The notes under the pieces were generated by a model. It searched no databases, was not told the DNA's origin, and saw nothing but the letters and a program-made list of their open reading frames with translations. From contig NZ_UNRE01000002.1 of the NCBI RefSeq assembly GCF_900537085.1, forward strand, positions 186,289 through 250,288: a stretch of 64,000 nt of DNA, given 5' to 3'. The translations under genes were made by a program, and so were the position numbers. This document shows positions 44,423 through 53,019 of the stretch, piece after piece. The stretch is from Agarivorans sp. Alg241-V36 (lineage in GTDB: Bacteria; Pseudomonadota; Gammaproteobacteria; Enterobacterales; Celerinatantimonadaceae). Each line of letters begins with the position of its first letter. The stretch's first letter is position 1.

Positions 44423-44663
44423 CTGCCCAAGTTCCTTTATTTATTAAATACTTAATATCTGCATGATACTGATCTAGCTTAACAATGCTATGGCTTAATT
44501 AGCAGTTTACGCTTAAATGATTAAGTTATTGTTTGCGTGGGTTAAGTAAATGCTTCGACCGCTTCCACAGTGCTATGCTGGCTGAAGAAAAAGCAGTTTA
44601 GTTTAACCAGCGAATCATGCGATGCTAAAGTGATTCAAGGATGAAAATGGGAAAGGTAATACT

Positions 44664-45305
44664 ATGCATGAACTCGCGACACTAGCGGTGACGGTATTTA
44701 TGGGCTTTTTTGCGATGATGAATCCCATTGCTAATACAGCGGTGTTTGTTGGCTTAACCGGCAGCCAGAATGCTGTTCAGCGTAAGCGCACAGCTTTTCG
44801 CTCATTAGCGACAGCATTTTTTATCGTGGCAGCTTTTTGTTTGCTAGGTAAAGGTATATTCGAACTGTTTGGTATTACCCTTCCAGCGCTGCGCTTAGCG
44901 GGTGGGATATTAGTGTTTCTGGTGGGATATCACATGTTGCAGGGCTCTAGTTCAAAACTGCATTCTCATACGCCCAGCAGCGATAGCGAAGATACCGACA
45001 AAGACATTGCTGTGTCTCCATTGGCTCTGCCCATTTTAGCGGGCCCTGGAACCATTGCTACGGCGATGAACTACTCAGCGTCTGGTGGCATTATAAACAT
45101 CATCGTTACTGTTAGCGCCTTTGCCCTGCTGTGTTTAATTACCTTTGTTTGCTTTTTATATGGCCCCAAGTTGGTGAACAAAGTGGGTGAAGATGGAATA
45201 AACATCATCACCAGGCTGATGGGGCTAATTCTTACGGTAATTGGAATGCAAATGCTGATACAAGGCGTGCACGATGCTTATATGTTGTTTCAGAATGTTA
45301 GTTAA
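44664..45305 (+). CDS. MarC family integral membrane protein
   Basis: The 213-residue protein has six hydrophobic segments and the family blocks MGFFAMMNPIANTAVFVGLT, LAGGILVFLVGYHMLQG, SPLALPILAGPGTIATAMN and ITRLMGLILTVIGMQM. MarC proteins were once linked to multiple antibiotic resistance, but no transport activity is proven. AAAGG lies about 9 bases before the ATG, and a strong terminator follows the stop. Confidence 0.93.
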   Translation: MHELATLAVTVFMGFFAMMNPIANTAVFVGLTGSQNAVQRKRTAFRSLATAFFIVAAFCLLGKGIFELFGITLPALRLAGGILVFLVGYHMLQGSSSKLHSHTPSSDSEDTDKDIAVSPLALPILAGPGTIATAMNYSASGGIINIIVTVSAFALLCLITFVCFLYGPKLVNKVGEDGINIITRLMGLILTVIGMQMLIQGVHDAYMLFQNVS

Positions 45306-45322
45306 GCTCTAATTCAATCGAC

Positions 45323-45353
45323 TAAAAAAACCAAGGCATGCCTTGGTTTTTTT
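45323..45353. terminator. Bidirectional Rho-independent terminator
   Basis: The long palindrome aaaaccaaggcatgccttgg, continuing into a T-run, lies between the convergent MarC and TIGR02647 genes. A-run and T-run on either side allow it to act in both directions. Confidence 0.92.
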
Positions 45354-45369
45354 CGGTTATGGCTTGGAT

Positions 45370-45624
45370 TTATGCGAGAACTTGTTCAGGCTTGGTTGAT
45401 AATACCGCTAGTAGGCGCTGGGCATGTTCTGTCACTTCAATGCCTAAGTCGGTGAGGTAGCCTCCGTCGGGGAGGGTGCTTAAGCCTTTATCAAATAGGC
45501 TTTGAGCTGCAGCAACCACTTCTGGCGCTGCGTCATGGTGAACCTTAATCCCGGTTTGCAAACTGCTCATATCAAATTGCAGCAGTAGATTTAGTTCGGC
45601 GATAGTATTGGGAGTAAATTTCAT
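45370..45624 (-). CDS. TIGR02647 family protein
   Basis: The 84-residue cytoplasmic protein matches, by memory of the family, the TIGR02647 group of small gammaproteobacterial proteins: IAELNLLLQFDMSSLQTGIK, HHDAAPEVVAAAQSLFDKGL and LPDGGYLTDLGIEVTEHA. The GGYLTDLG end suggests a winged-helix DNA-binding fold, but this is not shown. AAAGGA precedes the ATG. It is monocistronic. Confidence 0.85.
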   Translation of the reverse strand: MKFTPNTIAELNLLLQFDMSSLQTGIKVHHDAAPEVVAAAQSLFDKGLSTLPDGGYLTDLGIEVTEHAQRLLAVLSTKPEQVLA

Positions 45625-45834
45625 CGTGCCATCCTTTATGTTTTTGTTAACTCCACATTAGAAAGCCCACACTTATTGCGCAAGCGGTCAGGATAAGAAC
45701 TGATACCTGACGCAATGTTTTATTTACTTAGCTAGCGCTGCAAAAATCTCTCAATGACCTAGCGCAATTTTGTTCAATAAAGTTTTCCGCTGAATCTCTA
45801 TAGTTTGATTTTTGCTAGGAATAGGACGTTCGCC

Positions 45835-46428
45835 GTGAATATATTTATGTCGATGCTGGTATTTGCTTTTATTGGTGCAATATCACCGGGGCCTGTGAAC
45901 ATTATTGCGACTGGGGCGGGGGCCAACTATGGTTTTCGCCAAGCCTTGCCACATGTTGTGGGGGCCAGTGTCAGTTATAGTTTGGTTGTGCTCACAACTG
46001 GTTTAGCTTTAAGCGCTTTGTTGCATTGGCTACCCAGTTTAACTGAGCTGCTAAAGTATTTAGGCGGTGCTTTTTTGTTATATATAGCGCTTAAGATTGC
46101 TCTGTCTCCGGTGGTTGCGCAAGGGGAGCAAGTGCTGACTAAACCACCCAGTTTATTGCAAGGCGCGTTGGCACAGGGTTTAAACCCAAAAGCTTGGCTA
46201 GTGGCGATGTCTGGGGTGAGTTTGTTTGTTTCCACGCAGCAGCCCGCATGGTTTTATTTATTGGTTTTTTGCACTATCTCTCTTATTGTTTGTTTAGCAG
46301 GAGTGGGCACTTGGGCAGCAGTTGGTTCGTTAATTTCCCGCTATTTGCAATCACCCAGGCGAATGCGAGCGTTCAATTGGCTAATGGCGCTATTGTTGGC
46401 GGCTTCGGTTTTATCTCTTTTTGTCTAG
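45835..46428 (+). CDS. LysE-family translocator
   Basis: The 197-residue protein is an amino-acid exporter of the LysE/RhtB type with about six membrane segments. The family opening is FAFIGAISPGPVNIIATGAG, followed by LKYLGGAFLLYIALKI and FVSTQQPAWFYLLVFCTISL. The exported compound is unknown. GTG 45835 is preferred because AGGA lies about 8 bases before it; an ATG at 45847 is the alternative. The AraC gene begins 18 bases after its stop, so they are one operon. Confidence 0.87.
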   Translation: MNIFMSMLVFAFIGAISPGPVNIIATGAGANYGFRQALPHVVGASVSYSLVVLTTGLALSALLHWLPSLTELLKYLGGAFLLYIALKIALSPVVAQGEQVLTKPPSLLQGALAQGLNPKAWLVAMSGVSLFVSTQQPAWFYLLVFCTISLIVCLAGVGTWAAVGSLISRYLQSPRRMRAFNWLMALLLAASVLSLFV

Positions 46429-46446
46429 TTTAATTGGTGAGGCTTT

Positions 46447-47265
46447 ATGACAAGCACTGCAAAGCATCTGTTAAAGCGAAGTAAGCAATTACCCTTTGTT
46501 GAGTTGCGCCAAGCCGAGCATTCGGTAGCTTGTTACCATAGCCACTCTCACGATGAGTTTTCCTTTGGCCTTATTGATAGCGGCGAAGCAATTTATAAGA
46601 ACATGCAGCGTCATCACCATATTAGCCAAGGACATACGGTAACCATTAACCCAGGGGATGTGCATTCTTGTAATCCTAAGCAGGGTGCGTGGTCTTATCG
46701 AATGCTGTTTGTAGACACTGCTTGGATAGGCCAATTACAACAAGAGATGTTAGCCCGTCCTGCCAGCGATTATTGCGCCTTTGAGCAGCACTACTTAAGT
46801 GATCAACACAGCTACCATCTACTTGATAAGGTGTTTAACAGCATCAGTTTTGAAAGTGATTCTCTGGAGCAAGAAAGCCTATTGATTGCGTTTTTAGAGC
46901 AGCAGTTTGTGGGGAAACATCCATTGCGAGCAGAGCTTCGTTGTATTGCAAAGCCGCAACTAAAAAGGGTTAAAGAGTGCATTCACGACCAATTAGATAG
47001 CCCGCTAAGTTTGAGCGACCTTGCCGAGGTAGCCGGGCTGAGCCGTTATCATTTAGTGCGAAGCTTCAAGCAAGTCTATGGTTTGTCGCCACATGCTTTT
47101 CAACTTAATCAGCGAATAAATCGAGCTAAAGCGCTACTGCGTGAAGGAAGCAGTATTGCTGATACTGCTCTGGATTTAGGCTTTGCAGATCAAAGCCATT
47201 TTCAACGTAACTTTAAAAAGCGCTTGGCACTTACCCCTAGGCAATACCAAGGCTTCTTTGTTTAG
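46447..47265 (+). CDS. AraC-family transcriptional regulator
   Basis: The 272-residue regulator has an N-terminal cupin-like effector domain (HSHDEFSFGLIDSGEAIY, TINPGDVHSCNP) and two C-terminal helix-turn-helices (SLSDLAEVAGLSRYHLVRSF, then IADTALDLGFADQSHFQRNF and TPRQYQGFF). AraC genes next to a LysE exporter usually control it. GAGG precedes the ATG. It ends 25 bases before the convergent peroxiredoxin stop. Confidence 0.93.
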   Translation: MTSTAKHLLKRSKQLPFVELRQAEHSVACYHSHSHDEFSFGLIDSGEAIYKNMQRHHHISQGHTVTINPGDVHSCNPKQGAWSYRMLFVDTAWIGQLQQEMLARPASDYCAFEQHYLSDQHSYHLLDKVFNSISFESDSLEQESLLIAFLEQQFVGKHPLRAELRCIAKPQLKRVKECIHDQLDSPLSLSDLAEVAGLSRYHLVRSFKQVYGLSPHAFQLNQRINRAKALLREGSSIADTALDLGFADQSHFQRNFKKRLALTPRQYQGFFV

Positions 47266-47290
47266 TTAACTTAAGTAACGCTAATTTTGC

Positions 47291-47941
47291 TTAGTTCTTT
47301 AAAGATTCCAATACTGGTAACAAGTCACTCGGCTCTTGGCGTTTGGTGTAATCGGCATCGATAAAGGCGCTGGCAATAGAACCGTCCTGCGCAATCACGT
47401 AAGTAACAGCCAGCGGTAAATCAAAATGGCCTGCTCCATTGTGCTGCTCAACTTCAATACCAAAAGATGAGTAAATAGGGCGAAGCTCTTCAGGCAAAGC
47501 AAACACAATGCCTAGGCTTTTAGCGTACTCGGCACCTTCGTCTGACAGTACCTGAAACTCTAAGTCATTTTTCTCGGTGGTAGTTAAAGATGCGTCAGGC
47601 AGTTCAGGAGTGATCGCAACCAAGCTAGCTCCAAGAGCTTTAATTTGTGGCAGAATCTGCTGATAGGCGCGCAACTCTAGGTTGCAGTATGGGCACCAAC
47701 CACCGCGATAAAAGGTTACCACGGCAGGGCCATCTTTGAGCAATTCTTCAAGGCTTACCTGTTTGCCACTTTGGTTAGGCAGGGAAAATGCTGGTAACTG
47801 CTGACCCTGCTGAGGAGCTTTAGCAGCAATGCCACTTTCGGCGAGGTTTTTAGTGGCTTGCTTCATTAGTTGTTGTACCTCTAATGGGGCTTTAGCCACA
47901 AAAGAAGCAATGTAATCGGCGATCTCTGTTTGTAAACTCAT
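47291..47941 (-). CDS. Peroxiredoxin-like AhpC/TSA protein
   Basis: The 216-residue protein has a thioredoxin fold of the alkyl hydroperoxide reductase group, with the cysteine pair in YRGGWCPYCNLELRAYQ and a cis-Pro region (FDLPLAVTYVI). The CxxC arrangement, in place of the usual single peroxidatic Cys in TPVC, marks the PRX-like2 branch. I took ATG 47941 because AAGGA lies 7 bases before it; an ATG at 47947 would be too close. The divergent TetR gene and three operator repeats between them suggest stress-induced control. Confidence 0.9.
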   Translation of the reverse strand: MSLQTEIADYIASFVAKAPLEVQQLMKQATKNLAESGIAAKAPQQGQQLPAFSLPNQSGKQVSLEELLKDGPAVVTFYRGGWCPYCNLELRAYQQILPQIKALGASLVAITPELPDASLTTTEKNDLEFQVLSDEGAEYAKSLGIVFALPEELRPIYSSFGIEVEQHNGAGHFDLPLAVTYVIAQDGSIASAFIDADYTKRQEPSDLLPVLESLKN

Positions 47942-47970
47942 GGTCATTCCTTAGAGGTGTTAGTAAGTTC

Positions 47971-48032
47971 TTGAATGAACATTCAAGCAGTGTTTGAATG
48001 ATTGTTCAAGTTTATTTTGAATAAACGTTCAA
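47971..48032. promoter_or_regulatory. Three evenly spaced TetR-type operators
   Basis: Three related 16-bp palindromes, ttgaatgaacattcaa (47971-47986), ttgaatgattgttcaa (47994-48009) and ttgaataaacgttcaa (48017-48032), begin exactly 23 bases apart. The first is perfect apart from its central AA; all share TTGAA-N6-TTCAA. They lie between the divergent peroxiredoxin and TetR genes and are the likely binding sites of that TetR. Confidence 0.88.
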
Positions 48033-48098
48033 AAAGATGTTTAATTAGTCATGCCAAGGTATACTGGCAAGGTGACTAACAGCAGAGCAGAGCAATTC

Positions 48099-48671
48099 AT
48101 GGCTAAGATGCAGTTTCAGCGTGAACAAGTATTAGAGCAATCAGCAAACTTGTTTTGGCGGGTAGGTTATAACGCCACCTCTATGCAGCAAGTGTTTAAA
48201 CACACAGGCTTAAAGCCGGGCAGTGTCTACTTGGCGTTTGGTAATAAAGAGGCATTGTTTAAAGAATCTTTAAGCCATTATGCACAACTCTCTAAACAGG
48301 GAATCGCAGCCAGTTTAGCGGCTGCTCAATCTGTTGAGTTAGGGATTTGCGAGATCCTCGAGGGAATGGTTGCTCAATCTGCAGCCAGTGATTACTGCAG
48401 TTGCTTTTTGGTAAAAAGCCAATTAGAGCTAAGTGATGAGCCTTCACTGCAAGCCTTTGTTAGTGAACAGCTTAAGCAAATTGAAGGTCTGTATGCCGCA
48501 AGATTGCGCGATATATATGGTGAGGAGCAAGCCAAGGCTAAAGCCTGCTCAATTATGCTGCATATATTTGGTATTCGTGTTTATAGCTATCATTCAGGCA
48601 GTGAGCTGGCGATGCGGCAGGCTTTGCGCGCTGGCCTGGCTTGGCTGCCTTGGCAAAGCTTAAACCACTAA
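48099..48671 (+). CDS. TetR-family transcriptional regulator
   Basis: The 190-residue regulator has an N-terminal helix-turn-helix (FWRVGYNATSMQQVFKHTGL, PGSVYLAFGNKEALFKESL) and a helical effector domain with several cysteines (YCSCFLVKSQ, KACSIML). The ligand is unknown. The frame is open from 48051, but ATG 48099 puts the helix-turn-helix at the usual distance from the start, and GCAGAGC lies before it. It probably represses itself and the divergent peroxiredoxin through the 23-bp-spaced sites. It converges with an SDR gene 14 bases away. Confidence 0.9.
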   Translation: MAKMQFQREQVLEQSANLFWRVGYNATSMQQVFKHTGLKPGSVYLAFGNKEALFKESLSHYAQLSKQGIAASLAAAQSVELGICEILEGMVAQSAASDYCSCFLVKSQLELSDEPSLQAFVSEQLKQIEGLYAARLRDIYGEEQAKAKACSIMLHIFGIRVYSYHSGSELAMRQALRAGLAWLPWQSLNH

Positions 48672-48685
48672 ACTTACTGTATCGC

Positions 48686-49393
48686 TTACCAGCTTAGTTG
48701 CTGGCCATCCCAAGACCAAAAAGTGCCGGTATCTACTGGGCTTAGTTGCTGCAGTTTGTTGAGCAGTAAACGGGCACTGTGCTCACTACTCAGCAGCTTT
48801 TCTGGAGCCACATTAGCTTGAAAGGGTTTGGACAATGCGGTGTCGGTTGTGCCTGGGTGCCAAGCCACTACACAAACCCTAGGGTGAGTGCGTTGCCATT
48901 CTATAGATACATTCTTTAAGGCCATGTTCAATGCAGCTTTGGCGCAGCGGTAACTATGCCAACCACCGATTTTGTTGTCGCTAATTGAGGCTAACTTGGC
49001 CGAAATAGTTAAGAAAACTCCAGATTGACTACCTTTTAAAGCTTTGGCCGCATGCTTGGCGAGTAACAGGCTGGGCAAAGCGTTGATTTGCATGCTTTGC
49101 ATAAAACTGTCGGCTTGGCATTGGCTTAGGCTCTTTTCGGGCTTTAAGTGCTCGGAGTGCAGAACTCCAGCGCAGTTAATTAGCCAATCCAGCTTTTCTA
49201 TCTGGCTTAAGCTTGCTGCAATCGCAGATTCATCACAAAGGTCGAGTCTTTGCCAGCTTAGCTTAGGATGCTCAAATGTGGGCTGTTTAGTGCACCACGT
49301 AGCGATTAATGAGTGGATGTTGTGTTGTTCTAACAGCTGCTTGACTAAAGCCAAGCCTATACCACCGCTACCGCCAATCACCAGAACGTTCAT
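48686..49393 (-). CDS. Short-chain dehydrogenase/reductase (C-factor-like)
   Basis: The 235-residue enzyme has the Rossmann NAD(P) site VIGGSGGIGLALVKQL, the NCAG motif in LINCAGVLHSEH, Ser in FLTISAKLAS and the active-site pair in WHSYRCAKAALNMAL (YxxxK). The C-terminal region (VVAWHPGTTDTALSKPF) resembles the CsgA/C-factor branch. The substrate is unknown. No clear ribosome site precedes ATG 49393. Confidence 0.88.
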   Translation of the reverse strand: MNVLVIGGSGGIGLALVKQLLEQHNIHSLIATWCTKQPTFEHPKLSWQRLDLCDESAIAASLSQIEKLDWLINCAGVLHSEHLKPEKSLSQCQADSFMQSMQINALPSLLLAKHAAKALKGSQSGVFLTISAKLASISDNKIGGWHSYRCAKAALNMALKNVSIEWQRTHPRVCVVAWHPGTTDTALSKPFQANVAPEKLLSSEHSARLLLNKLQQLSPVDTGTFWSWDGQQLSW

Positions 49394-49522
49394 TTTATAT
49401 AGCTTTGTTGAAGAGTTTATTGAGTTACGTAGTTAAGCGACAAGAAGTTTACTGGATAGAGCTAGGTGTTCGGGGAGGGGAAGAAGAGAATGGCAGGCCG
49501 CAGCCTGCCACTTAAAGCCAAA

Positions 49523-50773
49523 TTAGAATAAGTGGCTGTATTGCATAGAGTAGTAGATAGCGTCTGAGCGGGTATGGCCAACTACTTCTCCGGCAATCGC
49601 ACTGGTTTCACGTACTTCAACATCTTCGCCACGCACAAAGGCTAAACCAAAGTCGATGCTTGAGTTTTTGTTTAAGTGGTAGCTAGCACCAGCGGTGTAC
49701 CAGTTACGATCTGAATCAGGAATAGATAGTGAACTAATTTCGTCTACTACACCTTTGTCGTGCATGTAACCTGCGCGGGCTGTCCAGTTTTGGTTGATAG
49801 TGTAGGTACCACCTACGCTAAATAACCAAGAATTTTTCCACTGGTAGCTTTTAACTGTGGCATCAGGGTTTGAGCCAGTTGCGATAATATGTTCAAAATC
49901 ACCCCAACTGGTATGCTGTGCAGTATAGTGAACCGCCCAGCTTGGGTTTAACTCATGATAACCGGCAATCTGGAAAATGTTTGGTAGTGGAATATGAATT
50001 TCATCGTAGCTGCTGCTTACCGGAAAGCCATAGTCAACTTTACCGCTAGCTTTGAAGGTTGGGCTAACTCGGTAGCTCATACCTAAACGGTTTTTATCGT
50101 TGATTTCGTATGTAGCACCCACGATGCCACCAATCGCCCAACCATCTGCCTCTACGTCAACCAATGTAGATTGACCTGAGTTTACTGGTTCCCCAAAAAT
50201 TTCGCCTTGGCGTTTCAATTTACCCTCACCGTAAATGAAATCCACACCGGCACCAATGCTAAATTGTTGGTTAATCCGATAAGACACACTGGCGTTGAAG
50301 TTAGAAGTAATGATTTCGGTTTCGCCAAACAAGTCTACAGGCGTTACAGTTTTGCCGCTATTATTTAGCGAGCTAATATTAGTACCTGTACCAAAATTCG
50401 AAAATGCGCCTACACCCACGGCAAACGAGTCATTGATTGGGTGGATGTAGTAGATGTTAGGAATAACTTTGTTATCGGCAGCATCGGATTCACTGCCGTA
50501 ATTAATCGTTCCACCAAGGGCGCTAACATCTTTAATTGTTACATCTACGTCAGCGTAAGTTAAACCTAAAGATAGGGCTTTTTGGTCGAACATTGCCATG
50601 GCAGCTGGGTTACGAGATAACACTGATGCATTATCGGCGATAACTGCGTCACCAGAGAAAGCACGACCAATACCGGTGGCTGATTGGCTATTGAGTTGAA
50701 AACCAGCCGCTAAGCTTTGGCTAGAAAGTAGTGAGACACTAATTGCAATTAGACTTAGTTTACGTTTATCCAT
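49523..50773 (-). CDS. FadL-family outer-membrane long-chain fatty acid channel
   Basis: The 416-residue protein has a signal peptide ending at SLAAGFQLNSQ and the FadL/TodX beta-barrel. The plug region reads SATGIGRAFSGDAVIADNAS and SRNPAAMAMFD, and later strands include GMSYRVSPTFKASGKVDYGF. It ends with YYSMQYSHLF, whose terminal Phe is usual for outer-membrane barrels. It imports long-chain fatty acids or other hydrophobic compounds. Together with fadD elsewhere in the window it would allow fatty-acid use, although the two are not adjacent. AGAGA lies about 9 bases before the ATG. Confidence 0.92.
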   Translation of the reverse strand: MDKRKLSLIAISVSLLSSQSLAAGFQLNSQSATGIGRAFSGDAVIADNASVLSRNPAAMAMFDQKALSLGLTYADVDVTIKDVSALGGTINYGSESDAADNKVIPNIYYIHPINDSFAVGVGAFSNFGTGTNISSLNNSGKTVTPVDLFGETEIITSNFNASVSYRINQQFSIGAGVDFIYGEGKLKRQGEIFGEPVNSGQSTLVDVEADGWAIGGIVGATYEINDKNRLGMSYRVSPTFKASGKVDYGFPVSSSYDEIHIPLPNIFQIAGYHELNPSWAVHYTAQHTSWGDFEHIIATGSNPDATVKSYQWKNSWLFSVGGTYTINQNWTARAGYMHDKGVVDEISSLSIPDSDRNWYTAGASYHLNKNSSIDFGLAFVRGEDVEVRETSAIAGEVVGHTRSDAIYYSMQYSHLF

Positions 50774-51076
50774 AACTTCTTATCTCTAGAATGGGTGTTT
50801 CAGTTCGCAAGGCGTAACTGATTTGTTTTATTTTTGTAATATTTTGCGCATCTTAGGCAAGTGATCAGTCCTCCACAACTCCGACCAGAGCAAATATTCT
50901 AATGTTGAATTTGTTAAAACCAACTATCTTATCTAGCTGAAGCTAGCTAAGCGTATGGTTTATAGTGAATAATTTTGTAAATCGGTATCTGAACACTTGC
51001 TACCCTCAATTGACTTACAATGGGATAGACGATAATTAATTTCACAAAATGAGAGCTAAATACACAGGAGCAAATC
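50774..51076. other. Intergenic region upstream of the FadL-like gene
   Basis: About 300 AT-rich bases separate the leftward fadL-like gene from the rightward Dabb gene. It must hold both promoters. I see no strong palindrome, terminator or small gene in it. Confidence 0.4.
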
Positions 51077-51373
51077 GTGATACGCCATATTTTACTTATC
51101 AAATTTAAGGCAGATGCTAGTGAAACGAGCATTCAACAGGCGCAACAAAACTTTCTAGATATACCGAATAAAATCAGTGGGGTGCTAAGTGTAGAGTGGG
51201 GCAAAAACGATAGCCCAGAGGGGTTAAATAAAGATTATCAATACAGTGTATTAATGAGCTTTTCTGACGAGGCCGCTAGGCAAAGTTATTTACCTCACCC
51301 AGAACACGAAAAGCTAAAACAGCAATTTATCCCCCTGCTTGAAGACATCATTGTATTTGACTACACCCTATAA
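51077..51373 (+). CDS. Dabb-family (stress-responsive A/B barrel) protein
   Basis: The 98-residue protein is a single Dabb domain: IRHILLIKFKADASET, then SVEWGKNDSPEGLNKDYQYS, VLMSFSDEAARQSYLPHPEH and IIVFDY. Relatives dimerise into a barrel. Some are plant stress proteins, others bacterial enzymes or binding proteins. Role here unknown. GTG 51077 is the start, with CAGGAG 7 bases before it. Confidence 0.85.
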   Translation: MIRHILLIKFKADASETSIQQAQQNFLDIPNKISGVLSVEWGKNDSPEGLNKDYQYSVLMSFSDEAARQSYLPHPEHEKLKQQFIPLLEDIIVFDYTL

Positions 51374-51522
51374 TCCCGCGGATAAATACTAAGCTTTGGT
51401 AAACACTGTTTCGCTACTCAATTGTAATAATTAATGGTTTTAGGTCTTACCAGCATCGATTAGCTTGTTGCTGTGTTTTTAATCAATTATGCTTGATATT
51501 GAAAACAAACACATAAGGTGTC

Positions 51523-51534
51523 GCTAGCGCTAGC
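51523..51534. promoter_or_regulatory. 12-bp palindrome upstream of the DUF333 lipoprotein
   Basis: gctagcgctagc is a perfect 12-bp palindrome 36 bases before the preferred start of the lipoprotein gene. It resembles the core of the LacI-type site near the xylanase (tagcgcta) but lacks its flanks. A regulatory role is only a suggestion. Confidence 0.3.
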
Positions 51535-51570
51535 TAGTTAATGCGTTGTTGTATGAGGCTTAGTTTGCAA

Positions 51571-51798
51571 ATGAGAATGGTAGTAAGCGGCTTGTTGATG
51601 GCCGGTTTGGTAGCTTGTGGATCTGAGCAAGAAGATTCTGCCTCAGTAAGTATGGCTAATCCTGCTGCAGTATATTGTGTAGAGCAAGGTGGAGATCCGC
51701 AAATTAAGAAAACCGCCGATGGTGAAGTAGGGTATTGTCACTTTGCTGATGGGCGAGTGGTAGAGCAGTGGGACTTTTACCGCGCCAGCTTAGAGTAA
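51571..51798 (+). CDS. DUF333-type small lipoprotein
   Basis: The 75-residue lipoprotein has a short signal ending in lipobox GLVAC and a DUF333 domain: ANPAAVYCVEQGGDPQIKK, GEVGYCHFADGRVVEQWDFY. The two domain cysteines may pair in the periplasm. Function unknown; relatives include hemolysin-labelled but uncharacterised proteins. Three in-frame ATGs (51541, 51553, 51571) are possible. I took the last because it gives a normal lipoprotein signal and has GAGG 12 bases upstream. Confidence 0.8.
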   Translation: MRMVVSGLLMAGLVACGSEQEDSASVSMANPAAVYCVEQGGDPQIKKTADGEVGYCHFADGRVVEQWDFYRASLE

Positions 51799-51879
51799 GT
51801 ACCACTGTTTTTGCTGTTAGCTAATTGTCTTATGATGATTGATACTCGCTGATATGGCTGGTTGTGTGCAGGTTTAGTA

Positions 51880-52245
51880 ATGATAAAGCTAAGTGCAATA
51901 TTAGTGCTTGTGGGTGGTTTGTACAGCCTTAGCGCTTGCAAAGAAAAACCCGATGTTTACAGCGGCCATTTTGTATATGGTCATGAAGTAAGGGAGTTTA
52001 TTCCTTGTGGTCGCTCTGCTCTTTGGTGGCAAGCAGATGAAGAGGTGGTTGCCGACCTACTGGAGTTTTACCAAAGCAACATTACCCAGCCTTATCAAGC
52101 CATTTATGTTCAAACCGAAGCTAAGCTTCTTCCTGCCGCCACCGACGGTTACGCCCAAGACTATCCCGCAGTGCTGCGTTTAGATAAGATACTAGATTGG
52201 CAGCTTAGGGTACCGCCCAGTTGTCATGCATCCCCTCAGCAATAA
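51880..52245 (+). CDS. Small lipoprotein, NlpE-C-like
   Basis: The 121-residue protein has a lipoprotein signal (LVLVGGLYSLSACKEKP) and a domain opening SGHFVYGHEVREFIPCGRSA. The GHEV-F-PCG pattern resembles the small OB-like C-terminal domain of NlpE and related envelope lipoproteins. A second Cys near the end (PPSCHAS) could pair with the first. ATG 51880 is preferred over 51862, as the signal then starts with MIKLSAIL. The role is unknown. It leads a cluster of short genes running to 52991. Confidence 0.65.
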   Translation: MIKLSAILVLVGGLYSLSACKEKPDVYSGHFVYGHEVREFIPCGRSALWWQADEEVVADLLEFYQSNITQPYQAIYVQTEAKLLPAATDGYAQDYPAVLRLDKILDWQLRVPPSCHASPQQ

Positions 52246-52257
52246 AGGACTTTAGCT

Positions 52258-52605
52258 TTGCTAGCGCGTTTGATTTTTTCTGTTTGTACCGCTGTTACCT
52301 GTTTAAGCAGTTTGCTGGTTTTTGGTTTGAGCTGGTGGCCTTTGTTATTTTTGGCTCTTGCAGCATTTGTTAGCTTATCTTTGTACATTAAAGCCTTTGA
52401 CTATATAGCCATATTGTTGGCTAGAATTGGCGGAGTATTAGCGCTGTTAGGTTTGGCGTTGCTAATGTTAGCAGCAACCGTTGGTGGCAGCTTTCATTTG
52501 TCGCCAAGTAATTGGCTGATGGCGGGCTTAATGCTTACTATGTCTTTATCGGGATTGAGCGCTTTCTTTTGGCAACATGCTGAGCCTGAAACGGCAGAGG
52601 AGTAA
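52258..52605 (+). CDS. Small integral membrane protein
   Basis: The 115-residue protein has four hydrophobic segments (FSVCTAVTCLSSLLVFGLSW, LLFLALAAFVSLSLYI, IGGVLALLGLALLMLAAT and WLMAGLMLTMSLSGLSAFF) and a short acidic tail. No family recognised. It starts at TTG 52258, since AAAGGA lies 8 bases upstream and no ATG fits. It sits between the small lipoprotein and the VOC gene with gaps of 12 and 2 bases, so it is in an operon with them. Confidence 0.75.
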   Translation: MLARLIFSVCTAVTCLSSLLVFGLSWWPLLFLALAAFVSLSLYIKAFDYIAILLARIGGVLALLGLALLMLAATVGGSFHLSPSNWLMAGLMLTMSLSGLSAFFWQHAEPETAEE

Positions 52606-52607
52606 CA

Positions 52608-52991
52608 ATGTTTAAGGCATTTCATCATGTGGCGATTATCTGCTCTGACTACGGCCGTTCAAAACACTTTTATTGTGAATTGCTAGGCCTTGAGGTTGTC
52701 GCCGAACATTACCGTGAGCAGCGCGACTCCTACAAATTAGATTTAGCCTTGCCTAGTGGTGAGCAAGTTGAACTATTTTCTTTTGCCGATGCTCCTACAA
52801 GACCAAGCTACCCAGAAGCACAAGGCTTGCGACACCTGGCATTTGCGGTGGAAGATGTTGAACAAAGCGTTGCCCTATTAAGCGCTAAAGGAATTAAGGT
52901 AGAGCCGGTGCGAGTTGATCCCTACACCGGCAAACAGTTCACCTTTTTTAGTGACCCAGATGGCTTACCGCTGGAGCTGTATCAGCAATAA
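52608..52991 (+). CDS. VOC-family glyoxalase-like metalloprotein
   Basis: The 127-residue protein is a vicinal-oxygen-chelate fold of the SMU1112c/YaeR type. Four likely metal ligands are visible: His in FHHVAIICSD, Glu in EQVELFSF, His in LRHLAFAVED and Glu in PLELYQQ. The substrate is unknown; glyoxalase-I-like activity is possible. GAGGAG precedes the ATG. It ends 28 bases before the convergent SDR gene. Confidence 0.88.
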   Translation: MFKAFHHVAIICSDYGRSKHFYCELLGLEVVAEHYREQRDSYKLDLALPSGEQVELFSFADAPTRPSYPEAQGLRHLAFAVEDVEQSVALLSAKGIKVEPVRVDPYTGKQFTFFSDPDGLPLELYQQ

Positions 52992-53019
52992 CTGTGTTTT
53001 AAGCACTATGACTACTGTG

